Positions 9,219 to 18,155 are shown, numbered from the stretch's first letter. The stretch is DNA of 64,000 nucleotides from Neisseriaceae bacterium ESL0693 (GCA_029433475.1 JAQTIE010000006.1:1-64000), one strand, 5' to 3'. Numbers and translations: made by a program. Notes: generated by a model from the sequence alone, not told the origin.

Positions 9219-10177
9219 GTGATCATTTACTGGCCGGATTGTTACGTCACCCTGAGCGTCATCAGTTTTATCAGTTTTGCCGTATTCTGGCGCGGCAAGG
9301 GATTAATCTGCGTGTGCCTGGCTTACAGACAGACAATAAAGAAACCCTACAATTCTGTGCCTGGCCTTATCTGGGTTTTCCCGCCGGGGAATTGAGGCGG
9401 GCATTGCCTGAATCGGCCTATCATTATACGTTGCCTATTGTGTACACAACCTTTATGGGGCTGACCGGCACCGATGGCGCCATGCCCAACTGGCTGATTG
9501 CTCAGACGGCACAGAAAAGCGATGCTATGGCGCATTTAAATGCGTTTCTGGATATATTTCATCATCGGCAGATGATGTTGTTTTATCAGATATGGCAACG
9601 TTATTATTATGAATTCCAGTATACTGCTGCAGCTCAGGATAAGATTTCAACGGCGCTTCTGACTCTGGTTCAGGGGCGCCGTCCGGTGCCGGTGGATCCG
9701 CGCTATTATCTGGGCACAATGCGGCTTTTGAATAAAAAGCATAAAAACGCCCTGGGTTTGATCGAACTGGTGCGGTATGTGCTGCCCACCGCCAGACGGG
9801 TTGAAATCAATCAGTTTATGCCGGTAGCGCGTGCCATACCGCAGTTAACTTTAAAACAGCAGCCGGTATTGGGCGAGGCGGTATTGGGGCGGTTTATGTA
9901 TGATGCCAATAGTCAGATCGGGATACGGGTGACGCTGGATGATTATCAGAGTCTGCATGATTTATATGCCGGTCAGCCGATAAGACAGATTCTGGCTGAT
10001 CTGGTGAAAAAATATGTTGGTCTGGCTCTGGATGTTACGCTGACTGCACAGATTGCATTACAGTTTTTACCCTTTGCCCGCTTAAATGCTGCTGAACCGC
10101 AATTATTGTCTTCAGGGGTGAAACTGGGTGCTGCCAATGGTGACACCATGATGAGTATTACATTGGGAGAGATATAA
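9215..10177 (+). CDS. tssG: T6SS baseplate subunit TssG (ImpH/VasB)
   Basis: 320 residues, normal for TssG. The N-terminus LLAGLLRHPERHQFYQFCRIL and the segment TFMGLTGTDGAMPNWL (the family's GLxGxxGPLP-like motif, here in variant form) identify it. TssG is the partner of TssF in the baseplate wedge. It starts inside the tssF stop with a 4-base overlap and is followed at once by tssJ with no spacer. The GPLP part of the family motif reads TDGAMP here, a mild deviation. Confidence 0.92.
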   Translation: MSDHLLAGLLRHPERHQFYQFCRILARQGINLRVPGLQTDNKETLQFCAWPYLGFPAGELRRALPESAYHYTLPIVYTTFMGLTGTDGAMPNWLIAQTAQKSDAMAHLNAFLDIFHHRQMMLFYQIWQRYYYEFQYTAAAQDKISTALLTLVQGRRPVPVDPRYYLGTMRLLNKKHKNALGLIELVRYVLPTARRVEINQFMPVARAIPQLTLKQQPVLGEAVLGRFMYDANSQIGIRVTLDDYQSLHDLYAGQPIRQILADLVKKYVGLALDVTLTAQIALQFLPFARLNAAEPQLLSSGVKLGAANGDTMMSITLGEI

Positions 10178-10852
10178 ATGAAGCGCCAGCCATTAGGGTA
10201 TTGGATATTGTTGTGTCTGTTGCTATCGGGTTGTCATATGGCACAAAAAGGCTATGAATCGGTGCGCAAGGCCGGTACCGAAGCGGTAACGCTTAGCCGG
10301 TATCATTATGATTTTAAGGTAATGACCACTAAAACACTGAATCAGGGCAATCAGGCCAACGCGCTGACCACACACATGCAGATTTATCAGTTACGGGATA
10401 AAGCACGCTTTCAAGAAGCCAGTTATTATGATCTGCTTCATCAGGCTGATAAAGTGCTGGATAAGGATCTGGTGCAGCAGCAGACCATTACCGTCATGCC
10501 TTTCAGCAGTCAGGAAGTGACCGGCGATGTGGATCAGCAAAGCCAGTATATCGGCGTGGTGTTTTTCTTTCACCAGCCGCAGGAGGACGAACAGAGCTGG
10601 AAATTATTATTATCGCTGAAGGATATCCATTTATGGGGCGATAATTATATTCTGGTCGATGATAATACCGCCAGACTGGTGAAGAAAAAAGCGGTTAAGG
10701 CGCTATCCAAAGAGCAAAAAGCAGAGAAAAAAGTACAGGAAAAAGCAGCAAAAGCCAAACAGAAAGCTGAAAAAGCGGCTAAAAAGGCGGAAAAAATGAA
10801 TAAAGCTGCCAAACCATCAGGCAGTAACCCGGCTACTGCCATAATAAAATAA
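10178..10852 (+). CDS. tssJ: T6SS outer-membrane lipoprotein TssJ (VasD) with a lysine-rich tail
   Basis: 224 residues. The first 20 form a lipoprotein signal with lipobox LLSGC, so Cys19 would be acylated and the protein anchored to the outer membrane, where it binds TssM. The central domain (about 45-170) has TssJ features: QLRDKARFQEA, then a strand-rich region. The last 55 or so residues are an extended Lys/Ala-rich, low-complexity helix that the compact TssJ domain does not need. The start directly abuts the tssG stop. Confidence 0.88.
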   Translation: MKRQPLGYWILLCLLLSGCHMAQKGYESVRKAGTEAVTLSRYHYDFKVMTTKTLNQGNQANALTTHMQIYQLRDKARFQEASYYDLLHQADKVLDKDLVQQQTITVMPFSSQEVTGDVDQQSQYIGVVFFFHQPQEDEQSWKLLLSLKDIHLWGDNYILVDDNTARLVKKKAVKALSKEQKAEKKVQEKAAKAKQKAEKAAKKAEKMNKAAKPSGSNPATAIIK

Positions 10853-10868
10853 TTCTTATTGCATAAAG

Positions 10869-11291
10869 ATGATATCCGCCATGTTAGACGCCTCCATACT
10901 GGAAAAATTAACGTTGGTTCTGGCTGATGAAACACCGATTGAAACCCTTGATCAGCATGAGCGCTATATTTATAGCGTGATGAACCATATTGAACGCATC
11001 CTTAATACTCGCCGCGGCAGTGTGAAATACATTCCTGATTATGGTTTACCTGACCTGAGTGTGATTTACCGCCATCTGCCCGGCAGTCTGTTGGTATTGC
11101 AGCATCACATCAGTTTTACTTTATTGAAATACGAGCCCAGACTGGTGGCGGTACAGGTAAAAATGATCGAAGCACAATCCACTGATTTCATGATTGCCTA
11201 TGAATTATTGTGTCAGTTAAAAGGTATTGGCTCGGTACGGTTTACCACTACTTTTGATGGGCATGAGATGGTGCGGGTGTGGCGGGAATAG
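10869..11291 (+). CDS. tssE: T6SS baseplate subunit TssE (gp25-like)
   Basis: 140 residues. The protein matches the gp25-like TssE family: LNTRRGSVKYIPDYGLPDLS contains the conserved RxGS and YGLPD motifs, followed by EPRL. TssE sits in the baseplate and helps start sheath polymerisation. Two starts are possible, ATG 10869 and ATG 10881 (MLDASILEKL); neither has a strong Shine-Dalgarno. It is the last T6SS gene visible here. tssB, tssC, tssK, tssL, clpV, hcp and vgrG are not in the window and presumably lie to the left or elsewhere. Confidence 0.92.
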   Translation: MISAMLDASILEKLTLVLADETPIETLDQHERYIYSVMNHIERILNTRRGSVKYIPDYGLPDLSVIYRHLPGSLLVLQHHISFTLLKYEPRLVAVQVKMIEAQSTDFMIAYELLCQLKGIGSVRFTTTFDGHEMVRVWRE

Positions 11292-11543
11292 ACATAAATA
11301 GATAATATTTTAACAAAAATAATCTGCTAATTAATAAATGGATCTGTTTATCTACTTCTTCTGACCAATACTAAGCCGTATTTAATTGTATTAAAATACA
11401 AACTTTTTTATTCTTGTTATGATACGGGTCATGATGATTCGTGTTGCGGTTGCATGGCTGGAAGATGCGGGCTGATCAGGAATTTTATACAGAGATAGTT
11501 TTGCTGTGGAAGTTTCTTTTCTGAAAATAAAGTATGGGTGGGT
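11292..11543. other. AT-rich spacer between the T6SS and nar loci
   Basis: About 250 bases without a gene, strongly AT-rich in its first half. It must hold the end of the T6SS transcript and the promoter of the sensor kinase gene. No convincing intrinsic terminator is visible. The only ordered element I see is the palindrome at 11386-11401, listed separately. Confidence 0.6.
11386..11401. promoter_or_regulatory. Perfect 7-2-7 palindrome upstream of narX, possible operator
   Basis: TTGTATT-AA-AATACAA is a perfect inverted repeat about 140 bases upstream of the sensor kinase start. It does not match FNR (TTGAT-N4-ATCAA) and is not a classic NarL heptamer pair. A dimeric regulator site is inferred from symmetry only. 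Confidence 0.3.
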
Positions 11544-13454
11544 ATGAAGCGGATTTGGCAGAGGATTGAACAATCCTGTTTGCAAGGTAAGAAGTTGTCA
11601 CAGATTCTGATGGTGTTTATTGCGCTGTGGCTGATTCTGGCGTCGATGCTGATCGGGTTGTCGTTGAATACGTCCTGGCGGCTGGAAGAGCGGGGTATGG
11701 CGATTAATGAGGCGGGCAGTTTGCGTAAACGGGTGTTTCATATTGCCTTATTGGCTAGACAGCCTGAGCCTGAGGTGGCTTTACAGACGGAATATGAGGC
11801 ATTTGAATCGGTGATCCGGCATTTGAAGTCATTACGTGAGGGTGGTTTTGACCGGCGTGGCCAGCATGATTTAATGACCCGCAAGCTGGATGAGATTGAG
11901 CGCCATTTTCACAGTTTCTGGTATCAGGCACGTCAGTTTCATCAGCATAAGATTAAAGAAACGGCATTTATTGCCGAGGCGGAGGCGTTTACTCAATCGA
12001 TTAATGATCTGGTGCTGATTATTGAGAGTGACAATACCCGTAATATTCGTTTGTTGCGCTGGTTTCAGTTCAGTTTATTGTTGATGGCGTGGGTTTCGGC
12101 CTTTGCTTCGCTGCGCCTGTTGCATCAATTGGTATTGTTGCCTTTATACCGGCTGAATAAGGGTATTGATCATATTCGGGAAAAGCAGTTTTATACGCGT
12201 CTGAATGAACAGGGCACGAGTGAATTTGGTCAGGTGGTGCATGGGTTTAATCTAATGGCGTCCAGATTAAGTGATGTTTATGATAATCTGGAAGGTTTGG
12301 TGGCAGAGAAAACCCATGCGTTGCGTAAGAAAAATTATGAATTGGCCATGTTGTATGAAATGACTTCGATTTTTCAGGAAAATCAGGAGCAATCGGATTT
12401 AATTAAGGTATTTTTAGATCGCATGATGGCATTCAGTGGCGCTAAAGCCTGTGTGGTGCAGCTGAAAAAACGTCATGCTACTGATTTTGAGGTGGTGGGG
12501 TCGTCCGGATTACCTGAGTCGGTATTGGTGCATATGCAAAGGCATCGTTGTGGTTGTGGTGCCTGTGAGCAGTTTGGCGGGGATGCTGATCGTAGCGGTT
12601 TGCCGGCTGAGCGGGCGTGTGAGGGTAATGGTTGCCATTTGCTGGGTTTTTGTCAGGCTTTTCCGATTAAATCGGCTAAAGAAGAAATCGGTATTTTGAA
12701 TTTGTTTGCGCCGGTGCCTTTGGCGCTGACGATAGATGATAAGCAGTTGATCGAAACGGTAGCGGGTCAGTTTGGGATTGCTATTGAACGGCTGCGCCTG
12801 AATCAGCTGGATACACAAATGGCGGTACTGGAAGAACGGAATCTGATGGCGCGCGGTTTGCATGACAGTATTGCGCAGTCGTTGTCTTTTCTGAATATGC
12901 AGGTACAGGTATTATTGCGCGCCATTAAGGATGATAAGCCGCAATTGGTACAGCAGACGTTGAATTTTATTGATGAAGGTATTAAAGAATGTTATGCCGA
13001 TGTACGGGAATTATTGTCTAATTTTCGGGTGCGTCTGGCGCGGGAAGGGTTTTTAAGTGCGATGCAATCGGTGATCGTGCGATTTGAAAAGCAAACCAGT
13101 ATTCCGGTGGACTGGTCGTTAGAGGGTGAGCCTTTTGAACTGGATGATGATGAACAGTTACAGGTGATTTTTATTGTGCAGGAGGCATTGTCTAATATTC
13201 GTAAGCATGCCAGAGCCACTCAGGTGCAGATTAAGGTAGTTTATGATGCTGATCGTTTGTGTCTGCGGATTCAGGATAATGGCGTTGGCTTTGATCCGGC
13301 CAGTCTGGTGCAAAAGGAATTACAGGGTCATGTGGGCACCAGTATTATGCGTGAGCGTGCGGGTAAAATAGATGGCCAGTTGCAGATTGTGTCTGCGCCA
13401 AGAGCGGGGACGACAGTTGAATTAACTCTTTACCGTGCACATACGGTAAATTAA
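11544..13454 (+). CDS. narX: NarX-type nitrate/nitrite sensor histidine kinase
   Basis: 636 residues from ATG 11544; an in-frame GTG at 11538 is the alternative. Helix 1 (about 20-45) is followed by a periplasmic four-helix module containing INEAGSLRKRVFHIAL, which matches the NarX/NarQ P-box that binds nitrate. Then come helix 2 (about 170-195) and a HAMP domain (GIDHIREKQF). A GAF-like central module carries a Cys cluster (CGCGAC near 336-341, then further Cys), also typical of NarX. The HisKA_3 H-box RGLHDSIAQ places the phospho-His at about 440. An HATPase domain follows (EALSNIRKHA, DNGVGF). It is followed by its response regulator 12 bases downstream. It could be named NarQ, but the Cys module and operon favour NarX. 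Confidence 0.9.
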   Translation: MKRIWQRIEQSCLQGKKLSQILMVFIALWLILASMLIGLSLNTSWRLEERGMAINEAGSLRKRVFHIALLARQPEPEVALQTEYEAFESVIRHLKSLREGGFDRRGQHDLMTRKLDEIERHFHSFWYQARQFHQHKIKETAFIAEAEAFTQSINDLVLIIESDNTRNIRLLRWFQFSLLLMAWVSAFASLRLLHQLVLLPLYRLNKGIDHIREKQFYTRLNEQGTSEFGQVVHGFNLMASRLSDVYDNLEGLVAEKTHALRKKNYELAMLYEMTSIFQENQEQSDLIKVFLDRMMAFSGAKACVVQLKKRHATDFEVVGSSGLPESVLVHMQRHRCGCGACEQFGGDADRSGLPAERACEGNGCHLLGFCQAFPIKSAKEEIGILNLFAPVPLALTIDDKQLIETVAGQFGIAIERLRLNQLDTQMAVLEERNLMARGLHDSIAQSLSFLNMQVQVLLRAIKDDKPQLVQQTLNFIDEGIKECYADVRELLSNFRVRLAREGFLSAMQSVIVRFEKQTSIPVDWSLEGEPFELDDDEQLQVIFIVQEALSNIRKHARATQVQIKVVYDADRLCLRIQDNGVGFDPASLVQKELQGHVGTSIMRERAGKIDGQLQIVSAPRAGTTVELTLYRAHTVN

Positions 13455-13466
13455 TGGTATACAGTT

Positions 13467-14120
13467 ATGACAGATGAGGCAAAAAAACGTATTTTAATTG
13501 TGGATGATCATACTCTGTTTCGCAAAGGTTTATGTTCTCTGATTAATAACAGTGATGAATTTGAGGTAGTGGGCGAGGCTACTGATGGTCTGGAAGGGGT
13601 GAAGTTGCAGCGTCAGCTTGACCCTGATGCGGTATTACTGGATGTGGATATGCCAGTGATGGGCGGCATTAAAGCCTTGCCTTTGATGATCAGTCAGCAT
13701 CCGCATGTGGCGGTATTGATGCTGACGGTGTCTGAGGATGATCAGAATCTGATGGAGTGCATGCGTCTGGGGGCACGGGGTTATTTATTGAAAAACATTG
13801 ACCCGCAGTTTTTGCTGGATGGCCTGAAAAAAGCGATTAACCGTGACAGTGTGTTATCACCGGAAATGACCAGTAAGCTGATTAATCATCTGCGTCAGCA
13901 TGAAATGCAGCCGACAGATCAGACTGAACCGCTGACGCCGCGTGAAAAAGAAATTCTGAAGTGGATTGTCCGCGGTGTGAGTAATAAGGTGATTGCGCGT
14001 AATCTGAATGTTACTGAAAGTACAGTAAAGGTACATGTGCAGAATGTGTTGCGTAAGCTGAATCTGGTCAGCCGGGTTCAGGCAGCGGTATATGCAGTTG
14101 AGCACGGACTGGATAAATGA
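13467..14120 (+). CDS. narL: NarL/NarP-type response regulator
   Basis: 217 residues. An N-terminal receiver domain has the acidic pair at the start (IVDDH), phospho-acceptor Asp59 in LLDVDMPVMGG, and the conserved Lys in YLLKNI. The C-terminal LuxR-type helix-turn-helix is PLTPREKEILKWIVRGVSNKVIA...ESTVKVHVQNVLRKL. It pairs with the kinase directly upstream and should bind NarL heptamers (TACYYMT type) at nitrate genes. The obvious targets are the narK and narG operons downstream. Confidence 0.93.
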   Translation: MTDEAKKRILIVDDHTLFRKGLCSLINNSDEFEVVGEATDGLEGVKLQRQLDPDAVLLDVDMPVMGGIKALPLMISQHPHVAVLMLTVSEDDQNLMECMRLGARGYLLKNIDPQFLLDGLKKAINRDSVLSPEMTSKLINHLRQHEMQPTDQTEPLTPREKEILKWIVRGVSNKVIARNLNVTESTVKVHVQNVLRKLNLVSRVQAAVYAVEHGLDK

Positions 14121-14191
14121 GTTGATTTAGAGATGGCTGGTCAGCAATAGCCTGACTTGGGGTATTTTCGGATACCTCTCTGATGCCTGTT

Positions 14192-14857
14192 TCAGGATTG
14201 AATATGTTTGTCTGTGTGGCGTTGGTTTGTCTCTGGCGAGTAAAAGATTTTTTTGGCCGTATGGCCGATGATGCTGGTGGCCGTGGCTTCAATGGTGCCG
14301 CTGACCAGACCGCCGATCAGTGGTATCAGCGTGGTGGCTTTAGTCATGCCGGCTTTGCTGGTCTGATTCAATAAGCGCTGGCCGACGATATGATGGATTT
14401 TTTTCATGACTTCTGTGTTCAGATAAGTCTGTCCCAGTTGCTGGCCAAGGCGGCTGGCGGTGTTGATGCCTGTTTTTTTAAGTATGTCGGTAACGGCGGT
14501 GCCACATAAGGTCGCATAAACCAGAGTTTGTACTTTATCGTCTTTGAGATCATAACCGCACATATAGGCAATGGCAGCGATCATCCTGATCTGAAGAAAC
14601 AATACTGCCGACAGATTGGCCGGTAGGCTGACGGGCAGGGTAAATAGACCACCAAGTCCGGTGATAAATCCTACTGAGCCGGTTTGCAGGGTCTGGCGCC
14701 GGATGAGCTGATCAATACTTTTACTCAGATCAGGCTGATTCATGTAATTTCTGGCCAGATGTTCGGCGCTTTCTATACCGGCCAGACCACTTAAAGATTT
14801 ACTGTAGAAGTAGTTCAGGGCGGTCAGAAGGGTGTTGAAACGATATTTATACTTCAT
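14192..14857 (-). CDS. EcsC family protein
   Basis: 221 residues, opposite in strand to the flanking nar genes. The pattern LxGIESAEHLARNYM...IRRQTLQTGSVGFITGLGGLFTLPVSLPANL is typical of the EcsC family (named after the third gene of the Bacillus ecs locus), whose biochemical role is not established. There are hydrophobic, Gly-rich helices at about 60-95 and near 165-190, and the protein is probably membrane-associated. The gene is convergent with narL and divergent from narK, splitting the regulator pair from its likely targets. No link with nitrate metabolism is known to me. Confidence 0.8.
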   Translation of the reverse strand: MKYKYRFNTLLTALNYFYSKSLSGLAGIESAEHLARNYMNQPDLSKSIDQLIRRQTLQTGSVGFITGLGGLFTLPVSLPANLSAVLFLQIRMIAAIAYMCGYDLKDDKVQTLVYATLCGTAVTDILKKTGINTASRLGQQLGQTYLNTEVMKKIHHIVGQRLLNQTSKAGMTKATTLIPLIGGLVSGTIEATATSIIGHTAKKIFYSPETNQRHTDKHIQS

Positions 14858-15390
14858 CTTGATATATGCTCGCTGATACGGCTTACGTTTTCGTCAGATA
14901 AGCAAAACGTGGTATCAACAGTGGTTTTCTCTAAAATAATAAATGGATTATAGTCAGTATGATTGTGCTTGCCTAGGTATGGAAAAATGATTTTAGGCAG
15001 AATCAGTCAGTACAGTCGGTTTACTGAGGATTTTGATATCAGTATCCGGATAGATGTGATTTATATTAATGGAATTTAATATAAATCGCATTATTTTTAA
15101 GTATGATAATAATATAAATATTTGAATTAATTTAATTTACCTAAACAATAAGCATTGAAACAATATAGCACGATATGCTTTTAATGATGATTTGTCATGT
15201 TGGTATCTGCCATCAGAAAAGTGGACAACTCATTCGGTTGGTCGGCTGTCTATTATCCTTTGGTAGTAGTTTGTCTTCGTCTTTTGAATCTGGATTTCTA
15301 ACTGTTGTAAGAATGTGATTTCTATTATTTAGCAGGTAAGCTTATGGCCGAATTTAATTTTGGGATATGGAATCCGGCGGGAATGATGAT
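14858..15390. other. 533-bp regulatory gap upstream of narK
   Basis: This AT-rich intergenic region separates the divergent ecsC-like and narK genes and should carry both promoters plus FNR/NarL control sites. I could not find a consensus FNR site (TTGAT-N4-ATCAA). The only strong feature is the long inverted repeat at 15058-15087. A TATTAT at 15251-15256 could be a -10 box. Confidence 0.5.
15058..15087. repeat. 12-bp perfect inverted repeat followed by a T-run, possible terminator or operator
   Basis: GATTTATATTAA and TTAATATAAATC are separated by six bases. The symmetry extends outward by about three more pairs with one G:U. On the + strand it is followed by ATTATTTTT, as an intrinsic terminator would be, but no + strand gene ends just before it. 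It could end an unannotated small RNA starting in 14880-15040, or be an operator for narK. Confidence 0.4.
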
Positions 15391-16611
15391 ATGAATACCG
15401 AAACCAGAAAGTCTGTAACCGTACTGACCTCCAGTACGGTTTCGTTTGCCATCTGTTTTATGATCTGGATGGTTTTTGCTGTAATCGGTGTGCCGATTCA
15501 GAAACAATTTAATCTGACAGAAACCCAATTTGGTTTGCTGGCAGCAATGCCGGTGTTGTCAGGGTCATTGGTGCGGGTGCCACTGGGGATCTGGACTGAT
15601 CGTTTTGGTGGTCGGGTGGTGTTTTTTGCTCTGATGCTGGTGTGTGTGCCAGCGGCTTTTCTATTGCGTTATGCCCATAGCTATGAACAGTTTTTACTGA
15701 TTGGTTTGTGGCTGGGGCTGGTGGGTGGTTCGTTTTCGGTGGGTACGCCTTATGTGGCCAAATGGTTTAAAAAACAAAACCAGGGTCTGGCCATGGGTAT
15801 TTTTGGCGCGGGTAATGCCGGAGCGGCACTGAATAAATTTGTGGCACCGGCCATTATTGCGGCTTATGGCTGGCAGATGGTGCCGACTGTATACGGCGTG
15901 GTGTTGTGTGTGGTGGCGGTATTGTTCTGGCTGTTCAGCTATAACACGCCCAAAGTGGCCAGTGCTCAGCAGGTACCGCTGAAGGCACAGCTGAAGCTGA
16001 TGAAAGATCCGCGGGTATTGAAATACAGCCAATATTATTCGGTGGTGTTTGGCGGTTATGTGGGTATTTCATTGTGGATGGTGAGCTATTACGTGCATGA
16101 ATACCATTTCAGTTTGCAACAGGCTGCCTTTTTAGCTGCCTGCTTTTCTTTGCCGGGCGGCGTTTTGCGTGCTTTTGGTGGCTGGTTATCCGATAAATAC
16201 GGGGCGCACAAGGTGACCTGGGCGGTGATGTGGGTGTGCTGGGTGGCGTTTTTTATTCTGTCGTATCCGCCAACACAAATGTCGATTCAGACGGTGTCGG
16301 GGCATTTGTCATTACACATTGGTCTGAATGCCACGGTGTTTACTTTGTTGCTGTTTGTGGTGGGTGTGGCACTGGCGATTGGTAAGGCTTCGGTATTTAA
16401 ATACATTGCCGATGATTTTCAGGAAGATATCGGCACCGTTTCGGGTGTGGTGGGGCTGGCTGGTGGTCTGGGCGGTTTTTTGTTGCCCATCATGTTCGGG
16501 GTGCTGGTTGATTTAACCGGTATTCGTTCTACCTCATTTATGCTGATGTACGGCACGGTGTGTGTGAGTCTGATCTGGATGTATTTTTCTTTTAAGCAGA
16601 AAAACCATTAA
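15391..16611 (+). CDS. narK1: NarK1-type nitrate transporter (MFS)
   Basis: 406 residues from ATG 15391, preceded by GGCGGGA at 15376-15382; an in-frame ATG at 15367 would add eight residues. About 12 hydrophobic helices are present. MFS nitrate-porter signatures include RVPLGIWTDRFGGR in loop 2-3, GIFGAGNAGAA in helix 5 and GVVGLAGGLGGFLLP in helix 11 (the nitrate signature type). By length and motifs it belongs to the NarK1 (proton/nitrate symport-like) subgroup, and a NarK2-like gene follows after 21 bases. It probably brings nitrate in to start respiration. Confidence 0.88.
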   Translation: MNTETRKSVTVLTSSTVSFAICFMIWMVFAVIGVPIQKQFNLTETQFGLLAAMPVLSGSLVRVPLGIWTDRFGGRVVFFALMLVCVPAAFLLRYAHSYEQFLLIGLWLGLVGGSFSVGTPYVAKWFKKQNQGLAMGIFGAGNAGAALNKFVAPAIIAAYGWQMVPTVYGVVLCVVAVLFWLFSYNTPKVASAQQVPLKAQLKLMKDPRVLKYSQYYSVVFGGYVGISLWMVSYYVHEYHFSLQQAAFLAACFSLPGGVLRAFGGWLSDKYGAHKVTWAVMWVCWVAFFILSYPPTQMSIQTVSGHLSLHIGLNATVFTLLLFVVGVALAIGKASVFKYIADDFQEDIGTVSGVVGLAGGLGGFLLPIMFGVLVDLTGIRSTSFMLMYGTVCVSLIWMYFSFKQKNH

Positions 16612-16632
16612 GCATTTATTAAGGAACAAACA

Positions 16633-18003
16633 ATGGCTAAAGTATTAAAAAACTGGCAACCGGAAAATCCGGAATTCTGGCGCTCAGAAGGCGAGCGCAT
16701 TGCCAGGCGTAATTTATGGATTTCGATTCCGGCCTTGTTGCTGGCCTTTGCCATCTGGCAGGTATGGAGTGTGACGGTGGTGAAATTGCCACAGGTCGGA
16801 TTCCATTATGACAGCAATCAATTATTCTGGCTGGCGGCGCTGCCGGCTTTATCGGGTGCAACGCTGCGTATTTTCTATTCTTTTGTGGTGCCGATTGTGG
16901 GCGGTCGCCGCTGGACCACGCTGTCTACGGCCAGCCTGCTGATTCCGGCGCTGGGGTTGGGCTTTGCGGTGCAGAATCCGCATACTTCATACACTACCAT
17001 GTTTATTCTGGCGTTATTGTGTGGTTTTGGTGGTGCCAATTTCAGTTCTTCCATGTCTAATATCAGTTTCTTTTTCCCCAAATCCGCCAAGGGCTCGGCC
17101 ATGGGCTTAAATGCCGGCTTGGGTAATCTGGGGGTGTCGGTGGTGCAATTGGTGGTGCCGATTGTGATTACGATGGGTGTGTTTGGTGCGCTGGGGGGTA
17201 CATCGCAAACCATGACCACGCCACAGGGTACTTCACAGGTATGGTTACAGAATGCCGGCTTTATCTGGGTGCCGTTTATTGTATTGAGTACTCTGGCGGC
17301 CTGGTTTGGTATGAATGACATTGGCAATATCGAGTCTTCAGTTAAACAACAATCAGTGATTTTCAAACGGCGGGATAACTGGCTGATGTGCTGGTTGTAT
17401 GTGGGTACGTTTGGTTCGTTTATCGGTTTTTCGGCGGCTTTCCCGTTATTGATCACGCACTCCTTTCCTGAAGTGAATGCCATGAAGCTGGCGTTTTTGG
17501 GGCCGTTGGTGGGTGCGGTGTTGCGTGTGGTGGGGGGCTGGCTGTCTGACAAGATGTCAGCAGCGAAACTGACCCAGTTTAGTTTTGCCATCATGATTCT
17601 GGGTGTGATCGGGGTTATTTTCTGCTTGCCGGTACAGGGTGCAGGGGGTAATTTCGTTGGCTTTTTCTGTAGCTTTATGCTGTTGTTTGCTTTTACCGGT
17701 ATTGGTAATGCTTCTACTTATGCCCAGACGCCGCGTATCTTTTCGCGCTTGCATCGCCATATCGAACCCGACAACGCCAAACTGGCTGAAATGAATGCGA
17801 CCAAAGAATCTGCCACTACGCTGGGCTTTATGGGTGGTATAGGCGCGTATGGTGGTTTTTTTATTCCTAAGGCATTCGGTAGTTCCATTGCGGCCACTGG
17901 TAGTGTCAATCTGGCGTTGTGGTGGTTTATTGCTTTCTATGTGACGTGTCTTTTGATCAATTTCTGGTTTTATGTGCGGAAACAATCGCCCACCAGTTGC
18001 TAA
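16633..18003 (+). CDS. narK2: NarK2-type nitrate/nitrite antiporter (MFS)
   Basis: 456 residues. The N-terminal PENPEFW motif and Arg-rich first loop match E. coli NarK-type antiporters. Helix 5 contains GLNAGLGNLGVSVVQ and helix 11 contains LGFMGGIGAYGGFFIP, the two nitrate-signature segments. It should exchange external nitrate for the nitrite made by NarG. The RBS is AAGGAAC at 16621-16627. The tandem of two different NarK types resembles the fused NarK of Paracoccus, but here they are separate genes. A hairpin separates it from narG. Confidence 0.9.
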   Translation: MAKVLKNWQPENPEFWRSEGERIARRNLWISIPALLLAFAIWQVWSVTVVKLPQVGFHYDSNQLFWLAALPALSGATLRIFYSFVVPIVGGRRWTTLSTASLLIPALGLGFAVQNPHTSYTTMFILALLCGFGGANFSSSMSNISFFFPKSAKGSAMGLNAGLGNLGVSVVQLVVPIVITMGVFGALGGTSQTMTTPQGTSQVWLQNAGFIWVPFIVLSTLAAWFGMNDIGNIESSVKQQSVIFKRRDNWLMCWLYVGTFGSFIGFSAAFPLLITHSFPEVNAMKLAFLGPLVGAVLRVVGGWLSDKMSAAKLTQFSFAIMILGVIGVIFCLPVQGAGGNFVGFFCSFMLLFAFTGIGNASTYAQTPRIFSRLHRHIEPDNAKLAEMNATKESATTLGFMGGIGAYGGFFIPKAFGSSIAATGSVNLALWWFIAFYVTCLLINFWFYVRKQSPTSC

Positions 18004-18042
18004 ATCATCACCTTCATTTAAGGCTATTAGTCAGAAGTATTA

Positions 18043-18069
18043 GAAGGGCAGCCTTTCGGTCTGCTCTTT
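18043..18069 (+). terminator. Imperfect hairpin between narK2 and narG
   Basis: GAAGGGCAGCC, loop TTTC, then GGTCTGCTCTTTC forms a roughly 10-pair stem with one bulge. No proper T-run follows, so it is more likely an mRNA processing or partial attenuation element that changes the narK:narG ratio than a full terminator. Confidence 0.4.
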
Positions 18070-18155
18070 CAGCCAATAGCCCCATAAAGATAAATACTGA
18101 ATAATGACAATAAATAAAAGATTATTTTCAGGCCTGGCCTGAGGAGCGCAAAACC

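Noticed and set aside
16875-17594. 239-codon - strand open frame inside narK2
   Set aside because: Antisense shadow of a clear NarK2 gene; no RBS and an implausible composition.
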